A DNA stretch of 64,000 bases from Natronorubrum sulfidifaciens JCM 14089 (GCF_000337735.1 NZ_AOHX01000026.1:88696-152695); one strand, 5' to 3'. Shown: positions 17,106-23,779, numbered from the stretch's first letter. Notes: generated from the letters alone by a model not told the origin. Numbers and translations are program-made.

Positions 17106-17122
17106 AACTACGGTGAGAACAA

Positions 17123-18079
17123 ATGGCAATTGAATCCATCCCCACCTTCGGTGGTAACGACGACGAGAACACCAGCGAGAACACCAACGTTGTTGGTGAA
17201 ACTGTGCAGACCCTCGAGCTGACCGAAGGTCAGATCGAGACGTACACCGAATACGAGGCCTTCGTGGACATGGGCCGCTACGTGGCGAAGCTGCGAGAAC
17301 ACGATGACGGCGACGATCTCGAGGCACTCTTCGAGTGGATCGTCGAGAAGAAAGACTCACTCCGTGAGGAGTGCAAGGAACTGCCCGGAAACTTGCCCAT
17401 GTTCCGATCGGCCTTCCCGGTCGAAGACAGGATGGGTGACAACTACTACGTTCTTCCTACGGAAGAGGCTGCGAAAGTCGGCATTGACTACCAGGACGAG
17501 GACCACCTGCTCTTTCCCATCTCCGATGGGAAGAAGTGGCGACCAGCAGTCAGCCTTGGACGGCCAACATACGTTGACGACGACTGGCAGCCAGAACACG
17601 GCGATGAGCAGACCGTCGAAGACGGAAGCACCGAGGGCAACGATACCAGCGGAGCTGTGTCGAGCTTCGACATTAGCAACCTGACGGTTGCCGACATTCG
17701 AGCGACAGTGAGCAACGTCGAAGACGACGAAACCCTCGAAGCGATGCTTGAGGCTGAGAAATCGGGCAAAGCCCGAAAGACGGCGATTGAAGCCCTCGAG
17801 ATGCGAATCCGTGCCCTCAGCAGCGCTGAGGATGAGAGCGAAGATGAGTCCGACGAACCGGAACGGTTCGAAGGCACGGAAACGACCGAAGGGGTCAGCG
17901 AAGCTGTGGCACAGCTCAATGGCAGCGACGACGCGACGGAAGCGGGCAGCGAAAACGACGAAACCAGCGAAGCTGAAAGCGAAGACGCGAACGACGAAGT
18001 GGCAGCCGCAAAGGTCGAGGCACTGAACGCAGCCACTGAAGCGATCACGGAACTCACTGAAGCGATCAAAAACCTGTAG
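17123..18079 (+). CDS. Acidic early protein, unknown
   Basis: 318 residues, first gene after the structured RNA. Residues about 1-150 form a folded domain (ETYTEYEAFVDMGRYVAKLREH ... FPVEDRMGDNYYVLPTEEA). A central helical segment NLTVADIRATVSNVEDDETL...EAEKSGKARKTAIEALEMRI resembles small SAP/Rho-N-like modules found in viral proteins, and the C-terminal 90 residues are extremely acidic with a terminal helix. I do not recognise the family. Its codon region begins with a further ACC-TTC-GGT hairpin (17,142-17,154), so structure continues into the reading frame. It is probably a high-level early product. Confidence 0.75.
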   Translation: MAIESIPTFGGNDDENTSENTNVVGETVQTLELTEGQIETYTEYEAFVDMGRYVAKLREHDDGDDLEALFEWIVEKKDSLREECKELPGNLPMFRSAFPVEDRMGDNYYVLPTEEAAKVGIDYQDEDHLLFPISDGKKWRPAVSLGRPTYVDDDWQPEHGDEQTVEDGSTEGNDTSGAVSSFDISNLTVADIRATVSNVEDDETLEAMLEAEKSGKARKTAIEALEMRIRALSSAEDESEDESDEPERFEGTETTEGVSEAVAQLNGSDDATEAGSENDETSEAESEDANDEVAAAKVEALNAATEAITELTEAIKNL

Positions 18080-18082
18080 GCT

Positions 18083-18110
18083 GTAGGAATCTCTTAGAAG
18101 GAAAAGCTTA
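18083..18110 (+). repeat. Intergenic motif 1, copy A
   Basis: GTAGGAATCTCTTAGAAGG is a copy of the recurring TAAGAATCTCTT-N2-TAAGAAAGC motif. It lies four bases after a stop codon. Confidence 0.5.
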
Positions 18111-18153
18111 TCGAGTTTGACCCCGACGCTAACGGGGCAGTCGAAGACTGGCT

Positions 18154-18177
18154 CAGTCTGAAAATGTCATGAAACGC
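18154..18177 (+). repeat. Intergenic motif 2, copy 1
   Basis: CAGTCTGAAA-ATGTCATGAAACGC, 24 bp, ends 23 bases before the ATG at 18,201. Near-identical copies precede genes at 31,286 and 37,427. A promoter or operator role is likely. Confidence 0.55.
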
Positions 18178-18200
18178 AGCCAGCACCGCATATCAAACAT

Positions 18201-18356
18201 ATGGCATACCAATTTACCGACCAGGAAACGGGACAGACAAAGATCGGCGGTCGCCCCAGCTACCACGAAAGAGCGATGGGTGAAGCCATCGACGCGAGAC
18301 TTCACGGTGAGATCGAAGAGTGGGACCCCGAGGAAACAGGTGGTGAGCTTCCATGA
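18201..18356 (+). CDS. Small protein, 51 aa
   Basis: The frame starts MAYQFTDQETGQTKIGGRPS and ends EEWDPEETGGELP. Its stop overlaps the next start codon by four bases (ATGA), and motif 2 lies just upstream, so it is probably a genuine translated gene. Acidic, no cysteines, no family recognised. Confidence 0.6.
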   Translation: MAYQFTDQETGQTKIGGRPSYHERAMGEAIDARLHGEIEEWDPEETGGELP

Positions 18357-18652
18357 AGCCACAGTACCTCGAAGAACTGTTCGACGACACCGACTGCATC
18401 ACGATTCCTGGCGGCTACCAGGTTCCCACACTTCGGAAGAATCCGCTTTCAGCAGCGTTCGACGTTCCCCCTCGAGAAACCGTGATTAGCGATCTACTCG
18501 CTACCTATCCTGACTACGAATACGAGCAAATCGCCTTCATGGTGGCCGCGATCTACGGAAACTTCGACCGTGATGAAGTTGAGTTCGTAGACCGGATGGA
18601 GAACGAATCGATTCTCGTAGCACCAAGTGACCTTGGAGTCATCACGAATTAG
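18353..18652 (+). CDS. Small early protein, 99 aa
   Basis: Coupled by ATGA overlap to the 51-aa gene. It reads KPQYLEELFDDTDCITIPGG followed by a helical half (RETVISDLLATYPDYEYEQI). Acidic and without recognisable motif. It may work with its coupled partner. Confidence 0.65.
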   Translation: MKPQYLEELFDDTDCITIPGGYQVPTLRKNPLSAAFDVPPRETVISDLLATYPDYEYEQIAFMVAAIYGNFDRDEVEFVDRMENESILVAPSDLGVITN

Positions 18653-18660
18653 AACGACTG

Positions 18661-18683
18661 TAAGAATCCCTTCCAAAGAAAGC
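18661..18683 (+). repeat. Intergenic motif 1, copy B
   Basis: TAAGAATCCCTTCCAAAGAA and AGC, starting eight bases after the stop codon of the preceding gene and ending 19 bases before the ATG at 18,703. Confidence 0.5.
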
Positions 18684-18702
18684 ACGACGACTAATTAGAT
18701 CC

Positions 18703-19089
18703 ATGTACCTCGAAATCACAGCGCCAGCCGTTTGCATCGAATACGAAAACAACGCTCGAGTCACCGTTCACGGTGAAGTGAGCAAAGAAGTGGACGTGGA
18801 AATGCCGAACCCGAACCTCGATTACTACCTCATCTCCGATGAGTGGTTGATCGATCACAGCCGAGTGACGATAGACGGTCGTACATGGGAACTTGATCTC
18901 AGCGAAGCCGAGATCACGCTCGAGTTGACGATCGACGAAGTTCGCGAATCAGCAAAGCTGCGAGCTGCCGAGGATTACGTGACGGAAGAGGTGATCCTCG
19001 AAGAGTGGGCCGGGTTCCGCCACGCACCGAAGGCCGTTCAGAACGCATGGAACGAAACGGTCTACGGTGAACCCACTCCTTCGGTGTGA
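18703..19089 (+). CDS. Small early protein, 128 aa
   Basis: A 128-residue protein with a beta-rich N-terminal half (EITAPAVCIEYENNARVTVHG) and a helical C-terminal half ending NAWNETVYGEPTPSV. No family recognised. It is the last gene before the first tRNA-like element. Confidence 0.65.
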   Translation: MYLEITAPAVCIEYENNARVTVHGEVSKEVDVEMPNPNLDYYLISDEWLIDHSRVTIDGRTWELDLSEAEITLELTIDEVRESAKLRAAEDYVTEEVILEEWAGFRHAPKAVQNAWNETVYGEPTPSV

Positions 19090-19119
19090 AGCGATCATTC
19101 CCCATCTCGATGCACTATT

Positions 19120-19196
19120 TCCCTAACGCTTGGTAGCGACGGAAGCCACGAGGGTTCGATTCCCTCTTACGGGATTTCGGGCTTCAATTGCCCGAA
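19120..19196 (+). ncRNA. tRNA-like element T1 (no anticodon arm)
   Basis: A 55-nt element folds like the top half of a tRNA. TCCCTAA (19,120-19,126) pairs with TTA-C-GGGA (19,167-19,174) with one bulged C as a seven-bp acceptor. CGCT-TGGT-AGCG (19,127-19,138) is a four-bp D-arm. GAGGG-TTCGATT-CCCTC (19,150-19,166) is a canonical five-bp T-arm and loop. The anticodon arm is replaced by 11 nt. A second hairpin follows at once (TTCGGGC-TTCAATT-GCCCGAA, 19,176-19,196), itself with a T-loop-like loop. It lies in the leader of the gene at 19,250. RNase P/Z recognition or mRNA punctuation is a reasonable hypothesis. Confidence 0.65.
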
Positions 19197-19249
19197 CCAG
19201 CGGTTAGAGGTTTTCACCCGCTTCGCTTTCAGCGAATGCGGTGGTAACT

Positions 19250-19558
19250 ATGAGTGCCGTACAACAGTACAACGAAGAGCATCAGCTCCCCCGTGACGTA
19301 ACGAAGTACCGCCACACAGACCACTCGTACAATCGTTTCAGGGACACTCGCCGGATGGTTCACGATGGGATCATCCGCGAAGCGATCGAAAAGGGCGAAC
19401 TCAAGCCGGATGATAAGCGCGACGGCTACATGAAGTTCAAACTCGAGTGGTCCACCTTCCAGTACGAAATCGTGGTTCCGACGGAACCCGAGAGTGATGG
19501 GATCTACCCGATCGTCACGATCTACCACAACTTCACGGGACTGAGCCGTAATAACTGA
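19250..19558 (+). CDS. Small protein after T1, possible BECR/RelE-like fold
   Basis: 102 residues from the ATG at 19,250, which lies right after a nested hairpin (CCGC-TTCGCT-TTC-AGCGAA-TGCGG, about 19,218-19,242). The order helix (MVHDGIIREAIEKGELKP), then strands (YMKFKLEW, YEIVVPTEP, IYPIVTIYHNF) recalls small RNA-cleaving BECR/RelE-type folds, but key catalytic residues cannot be assigned by eye. Treat the fold as a hint only. Confidence 0.6.
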   Translation: MSAVQQYNEEHQLPRDVTKYRHTDHSYNRFRDTRRMVHDGIIREAIEKGELKPDDKRDGYMKFKLEWSTFQYEIVVPTEPESDGIYPIVTIYHNFTGLSRNN

Positions 19559-19562
19559 CCGG

Positions 19563-19585
19563 TAAGAAAGGTTTCCTAAGAAAGC
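19563..19585 (+). repeat. Intergenic motif 1, copy C
   Basis: TAAGAAAGGTTTCCTAAGAA and AGC. The second TAAGAA begins 17 bases before the ATG at 19,594, so the motif probably marks the promoter or transcript start of this gene. Confidence 0.5.
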
Positions 19586-19593
19586 ATAGAGCA

Positions 19594-19725
19594 ATGACAC
19601 AGACTTGTCGAAAGCACGGTATGGAGATGATTCGAGTGTATAATCCGGGGACTGGAAGATACCGAGTCGTCTGTCCTCGATGTGAACTGGAACGCGAAGC
19701 GTCCCTGTTCTGTATTACGATATAG
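19594..19725 (+). CDS. Zinc-ribbon microprotein, 43 aa
   Basis: The frame MTQTCRKHGMEMIRV...VVCPRCELEREA has C-x2-H and C-x2-C pairs, enough to bind one zinc. It lies between two copies of motif 1. Many small zinc proteins occur in this virus. Function unknown; protein- or nucleic-acid-binding is likely. Confidence 0.6.
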   Translation: MTQTCRKHGMEMIRVYNPGTGRYRVVCPRCELEREASLFCITI

Positions 19726-19746
19726 GAATCTCTAACTAAGAATCGC
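19723..19746 (+). repeat. Intergenic motif 1, copy D
   Basis: TAGGAATCTCTAACTAAGAA and TCGC. It overlaps the stop codon of the 43-aa gene and precedes the structured leader of the next gene. Confidence 0.5.
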
Positions 19747-19768
19747 TTCCGACAGAGCTATTACGCCA

Positions 19769-19813
19769 CGACCAGACTCTAACAGGGAGTTGGTCGGTTG
19801 GCTTCATCCAACC
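19769..19813 (+). promoter_or_regulatory. Two hairpins abutting a start codon
   Basis: CGACCA-g-ACTC / GAGT-TGGTCG (19,769-19,796) forms a ten-bp stem with a 7-nt loop. GGTTGG-CTTCAT-CCAACC (19,796-19,813) ends at the base before the ATG at 19,814. The second hairpin would hide or present the start codon, suggesting translational control. Confidence 0.55.
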
Positions 19814-20419
19814 ATGAAACACACGACAGCAGTACCAACTAACTTCAAACTGACCGAACGACAGGTAGCAGAACGGATCGGCAAGCAGTACCTCGAGTAC
19901 GATGCCGAACTCACCGACGAGATTCGTGAAGCGGTGGATGTCATCGTCGCGATAAACGATGTCCTGTGGTCGAAGCTCAACGTCGAGCTTCAGGGCAACA
20001 TCACGATTACACCCATCGATCCGTATGAGAGCTACGAGGAGATGTGCCAGGACATAGAGGAGAACAACCACTTAGCTGTATTCAGTGGCGGAACGCACCC
20101 CACTTACTACGGCAGCAACATGGCGATCTGCCGTGAAGAGAATATCCGAGGAAGAGCGATTCACGACTACTTTGGCCACTATCTGAACGGGGTAGACTTC
20201 TCGTTCAGAGGAGAGTTCATGAAGTGGCACTTCCAGAAGCGCTACTATCCAGAACACAGCCACCGGCTACTCTTCAGCGAGGTCGTAGGCCAGACCGGAG
20301 CAGCGTATTATCTCGAGGGCGGCTTCGACGACCCTGCTTTCGAGCAGAAACCGATCATGGCTCCCCAGGAGTGGATCGATCTGTGCTACGACCACCTTGA
20401 TGTGGAGGTGAGCCGATGA
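19814..20419 (+). CDS. Conserved viral protein with HDYFGH motif
   Basis: I take the ATG at 19,814, immediately after a six-bp hairpin; an upstream in-frame ATG lies inside that hairpin. The 201-residue product has VVAINDVLWSKLNVELQG-type helix/strand patterns and a striking histidine cluster: THPTYYGSN, then IRGRAIHDYFGHYLNG, then KWHFQKRYYPEHSHR. HDYFGH could bind a metal, which suggests an enzyme, but I do not know the family. The stop overlaps the next start by four bases. Confidence 0.65.
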   Translation: MKHTTAVPTNFKLTERQVAERIGKQYLEYDAELTDEIREAVDVIVAINDVLWSKLNVELQGNITITPIDPYESYEEMCQDIEENNHLAVFSGGTHPTYYGSNMAICREENIRGRAIHDYFGHYLNGVDFSFRGEFMKWHFQKRYYPEHSHRLLFSEVVGQTGAAYYLEGGFDDPAFEQKPIMAPQEWIDLCYDHLDVEVSR

Positions 20420-20763
20420 GCCAATCTTCTGACGACAGAACAGTCGTCTATGAGCCGATTTTAACCCGTTCCACGAAGGTCCGGTTCTACATCCCGACCG
20501 AAAAGGACGGAGCCGATGAAGTCATAGACGAGGTGATCCGACGACTGTCTCACCTATTCGGTGGAGCGACACAGCTCCCAGCTCGGGGCGCTTACGTAAT
20601 GAACGACGGCGAACTGTGCCTCGAGAGCGTGACTCTCGTCGAGTCCTTCGCAGTCGAGATGGACACAGCGGAGTTGACTCGACTGGCGCTTCAGATCAAA
20701 GAATCGCTCGACGAAGAGGCTGTAGCGTTCGAAACTGAAGAGATTGAGTCTGCTTTCATCTAA
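20416..20763 (+). CDS. Small acidic protein, 115 aa
   Basis: Coupled by ATGA overlap to the HDYFGH protein gene. It starts with a disordered stretch and then alternates strands and helices (STKVRFYIPTEKDGADEVID ... LTRLALQIKESLDEEA). No family recognised. Confidence 0.6.
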   Translation: MSQSSDDRTVVYEPILTRSTKVRFYIPTEKDGADEVIDEVIRRLSHLFGGATQLPARGAYVMNDGELCLESVTLVESFAVEMDTAELTRLALQIKESLDEEAVAFETEEIESAFI

Positions 20764-20768
20764 CGCGA

Positions 20769-20918
20769 TTATCGGCGAATCGCCACATCAACCTTATCTG
20801 AACCGCAGAGCGGGCAATGTTGATACGCGTCACTCTGCCCGATCTGAGTCGCTTCAACATCAATTTTCCCACTACAGCCACGGCAAGTGATTCGTGCTTT
20901 GTTTTGTGCTCCGATCAT
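20769..20918 (-). CDS. Zinc-ribbon microprotein on the opposite strand, 49 aa
   Basis: The minus-strand frame MIGAQNKARITCRGCSGKID...YQHCPLCGSDKVDVAIRR has two C-x2-C knuckles (Cys12/15 and Cys35/38) separated by 19 residues, a textbook zinc ribbon. It is the only leftward gene among rightward early genes and fills an otherwise empty gap. It ends six bases from the convergent stop at 20,763. The perfect knuckle spacing makes chance unlikely. Confidence 0.7.
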   Translation of the reverse strand: MIGAQNKARITCRGCSGKIDVEATQIGQSDAYQHCPLCGSDKVDVAIRR

Positions 20919-21005
20919 ATTCACTACTACGAGAAAGATCGCCTTGAATTTATTGTACTAGTTGACCTGATTACATTCGGTGAGAAAACACCTCTAAACC
21001 ACCAA

Positions 21006-21027
21006 TAAAGAGTCTCTTCTAAGAAGC
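21006..21027 (+). repeat. Intergenic motif 1, copy E
   Basis: TAAAGAGTCTCTTCTAAGAA and GC, ending three bases before tRNA-like element T2. If it is a promoter, transcription would begin at or just inside T2. Confidence 0.55.
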
Positions 21028-21030
21028 GTA

Positions 21031-21073
21031 TGGCGACTTGGTAGCTTGTCGAGGTTCAATTCCTCGATCGCCG
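21031..21073 (+). ncRNA. tRNA-like element T2 (no anticodon arm)
   Basis: TGGCGA (21,031-21,036) pairs with TCGCCG (21,068-21,073). CGAGG-TTCAATT-CCTCG (21,050-21,066) is a perfect T-arm with consensus T-loop. Between them are 13 nt with CT-TGGT-AG, a minimal D-like hairpin with the same TGGT loop as T1 and T5. There is no room for an anticodon arm. A hairpin TGGCA...TGCCA follows at about 21,078-21,096. The element lies in the leader of the 57-aa gene at 21,109. Confidence 0.6.
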
Positions 21074-21108
21074 TTTGGCTGGCATCCACAACTGCCACGA
21101 ACTGCATC

Positions 21109-21282
21109 ATGAAGTCCTACATTCTCTCCTTTCAGAATGGGATCGAGCGCGAAACCAGCATCACGTACTTCATCGAGAAGGCGCTCGAGGACCCGGAAGC
21201 GATGGTGATCGATCCTGAAACTGGCATGGAGGTATCGGAGCCTCCAGTCACCGATGAGAGCGCCGAAGAGGTGATCGCCTAA
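21109..21282 (+). CDS. Small acidic protein, 57 aa
   Basis: The ATG at 21,109 follows T2 and its 3' hairpin. The product begins MKSYILSFQNGIERETSITY and has a very acidic end. Its TAA overlaps the next ATG by one base. No family recognised. Confidence 0.6.
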   Translation: MKSYILSFQNGIERETSITYFIEKALEDPEAMVIDPETGMEVSEPPVTDESAEEVIA

Positions 21283-21443
21283 TGGCTTCGGCGCAGCAGC
21301 GGGGTCACAACCCGTCTCGTCCCAGTGAGGTCACGGTTCGCGACAGGCGGTCAAAGTACAGTGCTGTGACCCCGGAGAAGCTCAAGAAGCTCTACCCAAC
21401 CGAAGACTGGTATCGTCGCTATCGGAAAGCCGTCTATCACTAA
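21282..21443 (+). CDS. Small basic protein, 53 aa
   Basis: Starts MASAQQRGHNPSRPSEVTVR and ends EDWYRRYRKAVYH. It is strongly basic, which is rare in halophiles and suggests nucleic-acid binding. It is coupled to the upstream 57-aa gene by TAATG. Confidence 0.6.
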   Translation: MASAQQRGHNPSRPSEVTVRDRRSKYSAVTPEKLKKLYPTEDWYRRYRKAVYH

Positions 21444-21455
21444 TAGACGTCTATT
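21442..21455. promoter_or_regulatory. 14-bp perfect palindrome at a stop codon
   Basis: AATAGACGTCTATT overlaps the stop of the 53-aa gene and starts eight bases before element T3. It could be an operator or processing signal. Confidence 0.4.
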
Positions 21456-21462
21456 TCTGTCG

Positions 21463-21511
21463 TCTCGAAGCGTTACAACAGTGATTCGCGCCACTGTCGA
21501 GGCCTTCGGGC
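21463..21511 (+). ncRNA. tRNA-like element T3 (AGCGTTAC type)
   Basis: TCTCGA (21,463-21,468) pairs with TCGAGG (21,497-21,502). A ten-nt linker AGCGTTACAA leads to CAGTG-ATTCGCGC-CACTG (21,479-21,496). GCC-TTCG-GGC (21,502-21,511) follows with a UUCG loop. Layout and linker match T4, while the loop is only partly T-loop-like. It lies in the leader of the DUF932-like gene at 21,559. Confidence 0.45.
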
Positions 21512-21558
21512 ACTGAGAACACACCAGCCCGACCGAGCGGTAACACGGAGATTCTACC

Positions 21559-22746
21559 ATGAGCACCAACAGTGATTACAGCATCCAGTTCAGCGGTCTC
21601 ACCAATGCGGATACCATCGACATGGAATCGAGGCTCATGTCGAAATACGGTCTCGATGAGCAACCTGAATATTCCCTCTCGAGTGCGATACAGGAACTCG
21701 ATCCCGTCGAAGTTGCCCCACTCTACGTGGGCAACCCATACGATGCGGAAGGCGAGCCGATCCCGATCAGCTTCTCAAACGCGACGATCAATCCAGATAC
21801 AGCTATCGAGTTAGCTCGACGGTCTATGTCAGGTGAAGAGCTGACCGAAGAGGATGGCGACCTGATGAGCTACGCCACACACTCGGATGGATACGCAGCG
21901 GTTCCTCACTTCGATTTCTTCTTCCCGCTCGCGAAAGCGCTACTCGACGCCGACATTCGAGACGTAGCCGGAGAGTTCCGTATCTACGATAACGGCGCTC
22001 AGGTGCATGGTGAAGTCATGTTCCAAGACGCCGAATCGCAGTTGAATCTCGAGGGAGATCGTGAACCCCTATTCGTTGGCCTCTCAGTCGGCAACTCCTA
22101 CGATGGCAGTTGCTCGATGTACGCGATGGGGTACGCAATGGATACGTACTGCAAGAACAGTATGCGGAACCTCACCGCTCGTAAGAGTCGCAAGCACATC
22201 GGGGAACCCGATGAAGTCGCAGAGTGGTGGGAAGAGATACTGCTCCAGATGACCGCTATCCGTGACGTTCTCGGTGAGATTATCGAGGAAGCGCTCGAGA
22301 TCGAGATCGACTTCCTGAACCAGCCTTACGACGTGGAAGAGTTCTACGAGTATCTCGGGCTTCCGGGCTACCTCGCTCGAGCAGCAGCGACGACGGCACG
22401 GAACCGCTCGCCACGAGAAGGCGGTACTCGAACGGTACTCAACCTATGGACGTTATACTCCGGTATCACATCGGCACTCACTCACGACTTCAACGGAACG
22501 TCAGAAGTCGGCTCGATTGAGACCTACAGCCAACTCGCGAAAGAACTGCTGTTCAACCCGCAGAAAGCGATCGGTGACGTGAAAGCGGCATATGAGCGTG
22601 AACAGCGCCGTGACGATGCCGTCGATGAACGAACGATCGAGCAGAATCTCGCCATGATCGAGAACTACGAGATCACGCTCGAGGATCGCAAAGACGAGTT
22701 CGAACAGTTCGAAGAGTACATGGACAGTCTCCTGACCGCTAACTGA
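21559..22746 (+). CDS. DUF932-like viral/plasmid protein
   Basis: 395 residues, the largest early protein. The central region LFVGLSVGNSYDGSCSMYAM followed by GYAMDTYCKNSM resembles the core of DUF932 (phage/plasmid-like) proteins, where a G-N-S-x-D-G motif precedes a 'CxNx' segment; such proteins are linked to replication or host takeover but have no defined activity. The N-terminal 90 residues and a helical acidic C-terminus are unlike the typical family, so this is tentative. Its leader holds T3. Confidence 0.65.
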   Translation: MSTNSDYSIQFSGLTNADTIDMESRLMSKYGLDEQPEYSLSSAIQELDPVEVAPLYVGNPYDAEGEPIPISFSNATINPDTAIELARRSMSGEELTEEDGDLMSYATHSDGYAAVPHFDFFFPLAKALLDADIRDVAGEFRIYDNGAQVHGEVMFQDAESQLNLEGDREPLFVGLSVGNSYDGSCSMYAMGYAMDTYCKNSMRNLTARKSRKHIGEPDEVAEWWEEILLQMTAIRDVLGEIIEEALEIEIDFLNQPYDVEEFYEYLGLPGYLARAAATTARNRSPREGGTRTVLNLWTLYSGITSALTHDFNGTSEVGSIETYSQLAKELLFNPQKAIGDVKAAYEREQRRDDAVDERTIEQNLAMIENYEITLEDRKDEFEQFEEYMDSLLTAN

Positions 22747-22761
22747 TTGCTATGACACCTC

Positions 22762-22926
22762 ATGCGTACTGTCAAGTACACAATTACAGTGGAAACGACC
22801 GACGGCGAAAACATCTATCTCCCACCATATCGGTTTGAACCCGACGCTAAGCTCGCTGCCAGCCAACTAATCGAGATTCCAGAGGTTGAGCGCGCAGTTG
22901 TTCGTGAGATCGTGATCGAGCAATAA
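22762..22926 (+). CDS. Small protein, 54 aa
   Basis: MRTVKYTITVETTDGENIYL starts a beta-rich protein ending VVREIVIEQ. It follows the DUF932-like gene after 15 bases and is probably co-transcribed. No family recognised. Confidence 0.6.
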   Translation: MRTVKYTITVETTDGENIYLPPYRFEPDAKLAASQLIEIPEVERAVVREIVIEQ

Positions 22927-22948
22927 CGAGAGCGTCTGAAACACGCAC

Positions 22949-23008
22949 GTACCTCGTAGCGTTACCGTAGAGGGTCGCGACTCTACCGAGGTATCGGGGT
23001 GGCTCCCC
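22949..23008 (+). ncRNA. tRNA-like element T4 (AGCGTTAC type)
   Basis: GTACCTCG (22,949-22,956) pairs with CGAGGTAT (22,987-22,994; one GU). The linker TAGCGTTACC shares AGCGTTAC with T3. GTAGAG-GGTCGCGA-CTCTAC (22,967-22,986) is the single arm, and its loop shares TCGCG with T3. GGGG-TGGCT-CCCC (22,996-23,008) follows. It lies in the leader of the gene at 23,026. Confidence 0.45.
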
Positions 23009-23025
23009 TCAACAGCCATGTTATC

Positions 23026-23325
23026 ATGAAATCACAGACACAGCAACAGCACCAGGACGAGTTGGCGGAAGCGGCGATCGATCTGCTCGAGCGTGCCGGA
23101 GCAAGCGAAACGTTCATCGAGTTCGTTCGGCGCTTCCCCGAGACCAACGCCTCGAGACAGGTACAAAGCTGGCTCGAGAGCGGCCTACTGGCCGACGATA
23201 ACGCCGAAGCGGGGAAGCCCCACAGTGGCGGCTTCTTCTTCGACGAGCTGTGGGCCGGGAACGTCGAGGTGGCCTACGGCAGCGCCGATCTCGCGAACAA
23301 GCGGCGACTCGATGAGGTGCTGTAA
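23026..23325 (+). CDS. Small helical protein, 99 aa
   Basis: I use the ATG at 23,026 because the upstream in-frame start lies inside the T4 hairpins. The product is helical with Gln-rich start (KSQTQQQHQDELAEAAIDLL) and a Gly/Phe-rich part (HSGGFFFDELWAGNVEVAYG). Its stop shares bases with the next start. Confidence 0.6.
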   Translation: MKSQTQQQHQDELAEAAIDLLERAGASETFIEFVRRFPETNASRQVQSWLESGLLADDNAEAGKPHSGGFFFDELWAGNVEVAYGSADLANKRRLDEVL

Positions 23326-23558
23326 TGCGACTATCGGTGAAGGTGCTGGTTGGGACGATTGGGCTGATGGTCGCGGCGTGGATCTTCATGGCCCTGTACG
23401 GAGCAATCTTCGGACCTGTTCCGTACTACCATCCCCTTTCGGGAGTGGTCTTCATCTACATCATCGGCATCCCGGTCGTCATCATCACGCTCAGCTACCT
23501 GCTGCTGACGAAGGCGATTGAACACGGTATCCGACACGGAATGAGCGACAAAAACTGA
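23325..23558 (+). CDS. Small membrane protein, two helices
   Basis: 77 residues with two hydrophobic helices (about 5-30 and 40-65) separated by FGPVPYYHPLSG, and a basic tail with histidines. The start overlaps the upstream stop. Holin-like or sensor-like roles are possible; no family recognised. Confidence 0.65.
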   Translation: MRLSVKVLVGTIGLMVAAWIFMALYGAIFGPVPYYHPLSGVVFIYIIGIPVVIITLSYLLLTKAIEHGIRHGMSDKN

Positions 23559-23566
23559 GTGATATT

Positions 23567-23779
23567 ATGCCAGAAGTAGAAAACCAACTCGAGCAACAGC
23601 AGAAGCTCGCGATGCTCGTCGAACTGTACTTTGAATCGCACAACTGCCAAGTCGTCGGCCTCGACGATCGGTCAAGAGAGTGTATCGCGGAATGGTTTGC
23701 GGAAGCCGACGACCTGTTCGGTGACAAATCGGCGCTCGTCTTCGAACTCCTGAACACGTTCTCGGAGGCGAAGCGATGA
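23567..23779 (+). CDS. Small acidic helical protein, 70 aa
   Basis: PEVENQLEQQQKLAMLVELY followed by a second helical half. No cysteine pair or catalytic motif. Coupled by ATGA overlap to the zinc microprotein downstream. Confidence 0.6.
   Translation: MPEVENQLEQQQKLAMLVELYFESHNCQVVGLDDRSRECIAEWFAEADDLFGDKSALVFELLNTFSEAKR

Larger units (their letters stand above)
16170..17110 (+). ncRNA. Large hairpin-dense structured RNA (novel candidate)
   Basis: About 24 short perfect or near-perfect hairpins are packed into this stretch. Examples are CGTGGC/GCCACG (16,211-16,230), CGGCTCC/GGAGCCG (16,330-16,346), GCAGCTC/GAGCTGC (16,401-16,418), AGGACCC/GGGTCCT (16,440-16,456), CGATCCC/GGGATCG (16,519-16,535), CACCCC/GGGGTG (16,657-16,671), AACAGC/GCTGTT (16,707-16,721), CGAGTCC/GGACTCG (16,768-16,784), CACTCCCC/GGGGAGTG (16,857-16,874), GACACC-GGAA-GGTGTC (16,898-16,913), GCAACCC/GGGTTGC (16,968-16,984) and CCTACCAG/CTGGTAGG (17,055-17,075). 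Loops are mostly 3-5 nt, including UUCG and GNRA tetraloops. Longer pairings such as GCGTGT (16,274-16,279) with ACACGC (16,316-16,321) suggest multiway junctions. A 264-codon open frame here is not protein-like. The element ends 13 nt before the ATG at 17,123, so it may be a free RNA or a giant leader. The strand is inferred from the promoter and downstream gene. Confidence 0.75.
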
